Assembly: GCF_000717595.1 (NCBI RefSeq)
Contig: NZ_JNZO01000006.1
Coordinates: forward strand, 372,001 to 436,000
Direction of reading: 5' to 3'
Source of the DNA: Streptomyces flavochromogenes
Lineage (GTDB): Bacteria; Actinomycetota; Actinomycetes; Streptomycetales; Streptomycetaceae
DNA length: 64,000 bases
Position numbers and translations under genes: made by a program. The notes under the pieces were generated by a model. The model saw only the letters and a program-made list of their open reading frames with translations. It had not been told where the DNA came from and made no database searches. Shown one piece after another: positions 59,845 to 64,000 of this stretch. Position 1 is the stretch's first letter; each line of letters opens with the position of its first letter.

Positions 59845-61854
59845 ATGTATCAGCACATCAAACAGAAGATCGTCACGCTCGTCACCGTCCTGTGCCTGAC
59901 CGTCGTCGGGGGCGCGGGGACCGCGGCGGCGGCCGGGCAGGCCGAGCGGGAACCCACACTGCTGGAGATCGCGGCACGGTTCTCGAAGTACTCCCAGTGC
60001 GGTGAGAAGCCGCTGCTCGAGCGGCCGAAGTGTTACAAGGAGTTCGCGCTCACCTCCGTCAAGATCGGCGTCGGCGTGGGGCTCTATCTCTACATCTCGC
60101 AGAAGGCGATGCGGGACGGCGGCGCGTCGTTCGTCGCGTTGAACAAGGAACTTCGGGCGCTCGACAGCCTGCAGCCCCTCGCCCTGCTGGACCCGGACAA
60201 GGAGACGGATCCCGAGAAGAGGCGCCAGATCCTCGACCAGACGGTCAAGGCGCTCAAGGCGTCCAAGCCGCACCTGGACAGGCTCCGCGGCAACCTGGTG
60301 GACGCCTCGCGGATCCTCGGCGATCACAACGACTCCGTCCTGGCCCTCGTCCTGCTCACCCTCGCCGCCCCGGAGTACCACCAGCCGCCCAGGCCCCTGC
60401 CGGACTACGACGTGGAGATCCTGGACATCGGCGGGTTCTTCAAGGACATCAACAAGGCCCTCGACCAGACCATCGCGGGCATGGACCAGATGAACGCCGG
60501 CCTCGACCAGATGAACGACGCGATGGTCGACGTCAACCGGGGCATCGACCAGGTCAACAAGGGCCTGAACCAGGCCAACAAGGGCATGAAGGAGCTCAAC
60601 AAGGGCGTCGCCCAGGCCAACAAGGGCATGGACCAGACGAAGAAGGCGGTCTCCGACTTCAACAAGGCGGCGGACCGCCTCCACGAACTGCCGGACATCG
60701 ACTTCGACTTCTCGAAGATCGCCGACAACATCGGCGCGAACGGCATGTCACCCGCGGAGCTCGCCGCGCAGGAGCGCAGGATGTCCCTGCTGCTCGACCT
60801 GCTGCCGGGCATCGGCGACGGCAAGGGCATTCTGGACGCCCTCACCGGCAAGGACTCCGGCACGGGCGAGCAACTGAGCACCACCGACCGGATCCTGGGC
60901 TCGCTCGCGATGCTGCGCTGGCTCAAGACCGGCGGCAAGCTCATTCCCGACGACATCCGCTCCGCCCGCAAGGCCGACGACGTCTTCGCGTGCAACAGCT
61001 TCCCGGCGGGCACGCGGGTCCTGATGGCAGACGGATCGCACCGGACGATCCAGGACGTCCGGGAGGGCGACCTGGTCCTGGCGACCGAAGCCGGCGGCGA
61101 CACGGAGCCGACCGAGCCCCGGCCGGTCCTGTCGGTGCCGTTCACCTCCTCCCTGACGGACAAGACGTTCGTACGCCTCACGGTCACCGCGGGCGACGGC
61201 ACGGAGTCGTCCGTGACGTCCACCGAGGGCCACCGGTACTGGCTGCCCGAGCGCCGGTCCTGGGTGTCCGCCGGCACCGTGGTGGCAGGCGACCGTCTGC
61301 GGACGGCGGAGGGCGCGCAGGTCGCGGTGACCGCGACGGCCCGATTCGCCGCGCACCAGGACACGTACGACCTCGACGTGAGCGGTATCGACAGCTACTA
61401 CGTCGAGATCGGCACCGAGGACGTCCTCGTCCACAACTGCACCGACCTGGGGCGTGCCCAGCGCCTGTTCCCGGGCGTCGCGCACACCCTCGACGAGCAT
61501 GTCGACGTGGACCTGCAGCAGATGAAGAACCTGGCGATCAAGAAGACCGAGAAGATCGGCAGGCCCACGCCCAGCTCGCGGTGGTCGAGCGCGGACCTGG
61601 CGCAGAAGGCGGTCAACCAGCTCGTCGACGAGAACAAGGCCCGCATCGACAAGTGGGTACGGGATTCCGGCAAGCCCGGAAAGCCGCAGCAGCTCACGCT
61701 GACGGGGACCTACGGGACCGGGTCGCTCGGTGACAGTGTCGACCACCTCGGCAACCATACGAGGACGACGAGCAACCGCTTCTCCGTGACGCTGGCCGTG
61801 AAGCAGGGGCACAAGCCCGGCGGCTTCTACGTCCTGACCGCCTACCCGCTGTGA
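59845..61854 (+). CDS. secreted polymorphic toxin: heptad stalk, Hint domain, C-terminal RNase A-like toxin
   Basis: The 669-residue protein has five parts. Residues 1-31 are a Sec signal peptide (MYQHIKQKIVTLVTVLCLTVV...AAAA). A helical region follows to about 210, then nine heptads of type G(M/L/I)(D/N)Q(M/V/A)N(K/A) at 212-274, a coiled-coil stalk. A Hint (Hedgehog/intein) protease module spans 383-532: Cys383 with CNSFPAGTRVLMADG, then a TEGH block, and ends VLVHNC at 527-532. The last 137 residues resemble CdiA-type RNase A toxins: His552 in LDEHVD and the C-terminal LTAYPL, with Thr665 and Tyr667 where the catalytic Thr-x-Tyr lies. ATG at 59845, AAGGA six bases upstream. The next gene is the likely immunity partner. 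Confidence 0.85.
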   Translation: MYQHIKQKIVTLVTVLCLTVVGGAGTAAAAGQAEREPTLLEIAARFSKYSQCGEKPLLERPKCYKEFALTSVKIGVGVGLYLYISQKAMRDGGASFVALNKELRALDSLQPLALLDPDKETDPEKRRQILDQTVKALKASKPHLDRLRGNLVDASRILGDHNDSVLALVLLTLAAPEYHQPPRPLPDYDVEILDIGGFFKDINKALDQTIAGMDQMNAGLDQMNDAMVDVNRGIDQVNKGLNQANKGMKELNKGVAQANKGMDQTKKAVSDFNKAADRLHELPDIDFDFSKIADNIGANGMSPAELAAQERRMSLLLDLLPGIGDGKGILDALTGKDSGTGEQLSTTDRILGSLAMLRWLKTGGKLIPDDIRSARKADDVFACNSFPAGTRVLMADGSHRTIQDVREGDLVLATEAGGDTEPTEPRPVLSVPFTSSLTDKTFVRLTVTAGDGTESSVTSTEGHRYWLPERRSWVSAGTVVAGDRLRTAEGAQVAVTATARFAAHQDTYDLDVSGIDSYYVEIGTEDVLVHNCTDLGRAQRLFPGVAHTLDEHVDVDLQQMKNLAIKKTEKIGRPTPSSRWSSADLAQKAVNQLVDENKARIDKWVRDSGKPGKPQQLTLTGTYGTGSLGDSVDHLGNHTRTTSNRFSVTLAVKQGHKPGGFYVLTAYPL

Positions 61855-61868
61855 CGAGGAGCAGTTCC

Positions 61869-62561
61869 GTGCATGACCGGGAATCTCAGCACGAGTGGAT
61901 GGACTTCGACTTCGGTGTGACCGCGCTGGGGTCCTCCTTCCACGGGGACTGGGTCCTCGACGCCGAGGACGAGCTGGATCATGTCCGGGCGTACCTCGGC
62001 GCCCCGGAGGGCGACCCCACGGGCCTCATCCTTCTCGTCGAGGACATCCTGCGGCTGCGGGACTCGGGGCTCGACGGCGAGGAGCTCAACCTGTTGTGGC
62101 GGGCCACGGACCCGCCGTACGGCGGGTCGCCGGAGATCCGGGGCGCCGAGCGCGCGTGGCTGGAGCGGCTCCTCGTCGTGGCCGTTCCCCTGGCGCGTGC
62201 GAGTGGCGCGTCGGAGGCCGACTGCTCCTCGTACCCCCCGTGCGGGGTGGGCGGGCAGAGCGCGGTGGCGGTGGAGCATCGGCGGCTGGCGGCCGAGGTG
62301 GTGGAGCTGGTCGGGAGCCTCGACCAGCGGCCGGACCGGAGCCACGTGCCGCTGGAACCGCCGCTGGAACCGGTGCGGGACGCACTGGTGCGCTGCGCCG
62401 AGACGGTGTGCTCGGAGCTCGCGTTCCGCTTTCTGCTGAGGGCCGCAGACAAGCTCTGCTCGCGCCTGTCGCCCGTGACGTACCGTCGCCTCGAACGGCT
62501 CGGCGCGGCGTTCGGGTACGGTCCGCACGTCGTCGACGCGGTTCGCTATCTCGTGGCCTGA
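61869..62561 (+). CDS. candidate immunity protein for the Hint/RNase toxin
   Basis: The 230-residue protein is acidic in its first third (EWMDFDFGVTALGSSFHGDWVLDAEDELDHVRAYLG) and has no signal peptide or membrane segment. It contains LILLVEDILRLRDSGLDGEELNLLWRATDPPYGG, a helical segment, and a helical C-terminal half. I do not recognise a family with certainty. Its position directly after the toxin, 14 bases downstream, is typical of immunity genes. I chose the GTG at 61869, seven bases after GAGGAG; the GTG at 61851 would overlap the toxin stop without its own RBS. It could inhibit the RNase domain in the cytoplasm. Confidence 0.6.
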   Translation: MHDRESQHEWMDFDFGVTALGSSFHGDWVLDAEDELDHVRAYLGAPEGDPTGLILLVEDILRLRDSGLDGEELNLLWRATDPPYGGSPEIRGAERAWLERLLVVAVPLARASGASEADCSSYPPCGVGGQSAVAVEHRRLAAEVVELVGSLDQRPDRSHVPLEPPLEPVRDALVRCAETVCSELAFRFLLRAADKLCSRLSPVTYRRLERLGAAFGYGPHVVDAVRYLVA

Positions 62562-62582
62562 CCTGCGGCGCGCCGGTCGGAT

Positions 62583-62617
62583 CGACGGGCGGGTGGGCGA
62601 AGGGAGCCCGCCCGTCG
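62583..62617 (+). terminator. hairpin after the immunity gene
   Basis: CGACGGGCGGG (62583-62593) pairs perfectly with CCCGCCCGTCG (62607-62617). It ends the toxin/immunity transcript. The rest of the 333-base gap to 62895 is GC-rich and shows no gene. Confidence 0.6.
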
Positions 62618-62894
62618 CTCCTGGTGCCGGGGCCGTGATCACACGGACCGGTCTTGTCCGGAGAGCCGATCGAGGGCCGATTCCGTCCGGCTCCGCACCG
62701 AGCGGCACGACGCGAGCGGGGGAGTGGTCTCCGGCACAGGAGGGGGCCGCTCCCTCTGCCTCCCCGACCGGCCCTCGCCCGCCCGACGCAGGGCAGTCGC
62801 GGCCCTCGGCGTCGTCCGGCGCGACGGTGCGGCCCCGGGGGACGTGACCGACGTCTCTACCCCGGGGCCGCCCCCGTACCGCAAGGTGGTCGCC

Positions 62895-63050
62895 ATGACC
62901 TCCACCTCCGCCGCCGCCACCCGACTCCTCGTCCGCGCCCGGACGGGCGGCCCGAAGGACGACCGGGGTCCCAAGCTCCTCGAGCACGTCCTCGGCTGGA
63001 CCCTGGTCGTCCTGCTGGCCGTGCTCGTCACCCGGGCCGGCCTCATGTGA
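62895..63050 (+). CDS. small single-span membrane protein
   Basis: The 51-residue product has a basic N-terminal half (MTSTSAAATRLLVRARTGGPKDDRG) and one hydrophobic segment near its end (LLEHVLGWTLVVLLAVLVTRAGLM). AAGGTGG lies seven bases before the ATG at 62895. Codon positions show the high third-position GC of coding DNA here. Longer frames upstream look like noise. Function is unknown. Confidence 0.5.
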   Translation: MTSTSAAATRLLVRARTGGPKDDRGPKLLEHVLGWTLVVLLAVLVTRAGLM

Positions 63051-63070
63051 CGTCGGCGGACCGTCGGCGC

Positions 63071-63276
63071 TGAGCCGACGGGAGTGCTCCGCACGGCCGC
63101 CTCCTCGGTCGGCCGTGCCTCCACGGGGCCCGTTCTGAGCCGACGGGAGCGCTCCGCACTGCCGCCTCGGTCCGCCCGTGCCGCCTCGGTCCGCCGTGCC
63201 TCCCCGGGCCCGTCCGGAGCCGGTGGGACCGCTGCGCACGGCCACGTCGGTCGGCCGTGCCCCTCGGCGTCCGTGT
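63071..63276. repeat. three imperfect copies of a 65-80 bp repeat
   Basis: Copies begin at about 63071, 63136 and 63215. Each starts like TGAGCCGACGGGAGTGCTCC, then GCAC(G/T)GCCGCCTC, then CGTGCCTCC and GGGCCCGT. The second copy carries an internal duplication of CGCCTCGGTCCGCC. The DNA (63051-63392) is noncoding by eye. Degenerate repeats like these may be remnants of an expanded element. Confidence 0.55.
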
Positions 63277-63392
63277 GATCCCCCGGTCGCCGGGTGATCC
63301 CGATGCCTCGAACGGGCATACTCCCCGCGACCCCGCGCGCGCCCCGCACGCCCGTGCCCGTGCCCGCGCCCGGCAGGGAGGAGCGCCCGGCC

Positions 63393-64000
63393 ATGGCCGA
63401 CACCACCCCGGACGGCGTCGAACGCCGGCTGCCCACCGACGAGGCCCGCGAGCTGCTCGCCCTGACGCGGGACATCGCCCGGCGGGAGATCGCTCCGCGC
63501 GCCGCCGAGGAGGAGGCCGCCGGACACTTCCCCCGCGAGCTGTTCGCCCTGCTGTCCCGCTCCGGGCTGCTCGGACTGCCCTACGACCCCGAACACGGCG
63601 GGGGCGGTCAGCCGTACGAGGTCTACCTCCAGGTCCTGGAGGAGCTGGCCGCCGCCCGGCTCACCGTCGGGCTCGGCGTCAGCGTCCACAGCCTCTCCTG
63701 TCATGCCCTCGCCCGCTACGGCACCGACGAGCAGCGAGCCGCCCATCTGCCCGCGATGCTGGGCGGTGGCCTTCTCGGCGCCTACTGCCTTTCCGAACCG
63801 GCCGCCGGATCGGACGCGGCGGCGCTCCGTACCCGGGCCGTCCGGGACGGCGACGGCGGCGACTGGGTGATCGACGGCACCAAGGCGTGGATCACCCATG
63901 GCGGGATCGCCGACTTCTGCACGGTCATGGCCCGGACCGGCGAGGAGGGTGCGCGGGGCATCACCGCCTTCCTGGTGCCCGGGGACGCGCCGGGGCTGAG
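63393..64000 (+). CDS. acyl-CoA dehydrogenase, N-terminal part (3' end outside window)
   Basis: About 202 residues are present. They show the N-terminal helical domain (LTRDIARREIAPRAAEEEAAGHFPRELFALLSRSGLLGLPYD), GVSVHSLSCHALARYGTDEQRAAHLPAMLGGGLLGAYCLSEPAAGSDAAALRTRAV (flavin-contact region) and a beta-domain start WVIDGTKAWITHGGIADFCTVMARTG. These are the hallmarks of acyl-CoA dehydrogenases, which oxidise acyl-CoA with FAD. The chain-length preference cannot be seen without the catalytic C-terminal half. ATG at 63393 after GGGAGGAG. Confidence 0.9.
   Translation, partial: MADTTPDGVERRLPTDEARELLALTRDIARREIAPRAAEEEAAGHFPRELFALLSRSGLLGLPYDPEHGGGGQPYEVYLQVLEELAAARLTVGLGVSVHSLSCHALARYGTDEQRAAHLPAMLGGGLLGAYCLSEPAAGSDAAALRTRAVRDGDGGDWVIDGTKAWITHGGIADFCTVMARTGEEGARGITAFLVPGDAPGL

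Noticed and set aside
61842..63899. A 685-codon minus frame over the immunity gene and repeats
   Set aside because: It spans an identified gene, noncoding repeats and the acyl-CoA dehydrogenase start; composition is typical of an antisense shadow.

Overview
The window is a GC-rich (about 70%) actinobacterial chromosome segment, almost certainly from Streptomyces. The gene order nusB-bldD-pyrR-pyrB-pyrC-carA-carB-pyrD-pyrF-sIHF-gmk-rpoZ-coaBC-metK-priA-fmt is, as I recall it, the order of the Streptomyces core chromosome. BldD, sIHF, GTG/TTG starts, chitin-responsive promoter repeats and strong GC hairpins as terminators all agree with this. No tRNA, rRNA, CRISPR array, phage or insertion sequence was seen.

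Layout. 1-5.4 kb: end of the shikimate genes (aroB, aroQ), a P-loop protein, an M24 peptidase, efp and nusB, then bldD on the minus strand with a consensus BldD box in front of it. 5.5-15.5 kb: the pyrimidine operon pyrR-pyrB-pyrC-(PH-like membrane protein)-carA-carB-pyrD-pyrF, led by an RNA element that matches the PyrR binding loop and holds the pyrR ribosome binding site. 15.5-20 kb: sIHF, gmk, rpoZ, coaBC, metK. 20-30 kb: a degenerate priA, an HTH protein, fmt, rsmB, rpe, a SorC-type regulator behind a tandem repeat array, an RNase Sa-like lipoprotein overlapped by a barstar gene, and guaB1. 30-38 kb: acetyltransferase, SGNH hydrolase, a CAT-type amino-acid permease with an Lrp regulator, a secreted protein, and a two-gene module closely resembling davA/davB (5-aminovaleramidase and lysine 2-monooxygenase). 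38-46 kb: uracil permease, MFS exporter/ROK regulator pair, a 16-bp tandem repeat array, an NAD(P)-binding reductase and a secreted chitinase. 46-52 kb: an FMN riboswitch followed by ribD-ribE-ribM-ribBA-ribH, then hisE-hisG and a PH-domain membrane protein. 52-57.8 kb: two CNNM/CBS proteins, an EccA-like AAA ATPase and a uridine-kinase-like protein. 58-64 kb is the most accessory part: a Tat-exported C39-like peptidase, a secreted polymorphic toxin (signal peptide, nine-heptad stalk, Hint domain, C-terminal RNase A-like domain) with its candidate immunity gene, a small membrane protein, degenerate repeats and the start of an acyl-CoA dehydrogenase.

Main themes. Pyrimidine and riboflavin genes are compact translationally coupled operons under RNA control (PyrR element, FMN riboswitch). 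Two RNase toxin/antitoxin-type pairs occur (27.6 kb and 59.8 kb). A plausible lysine uptake and 5-aminovalerate route sits at 31.9-37.4 kb. Several palindromes and tandem repeat arrays in intergenic DNA are candidate operators or look unexplained.
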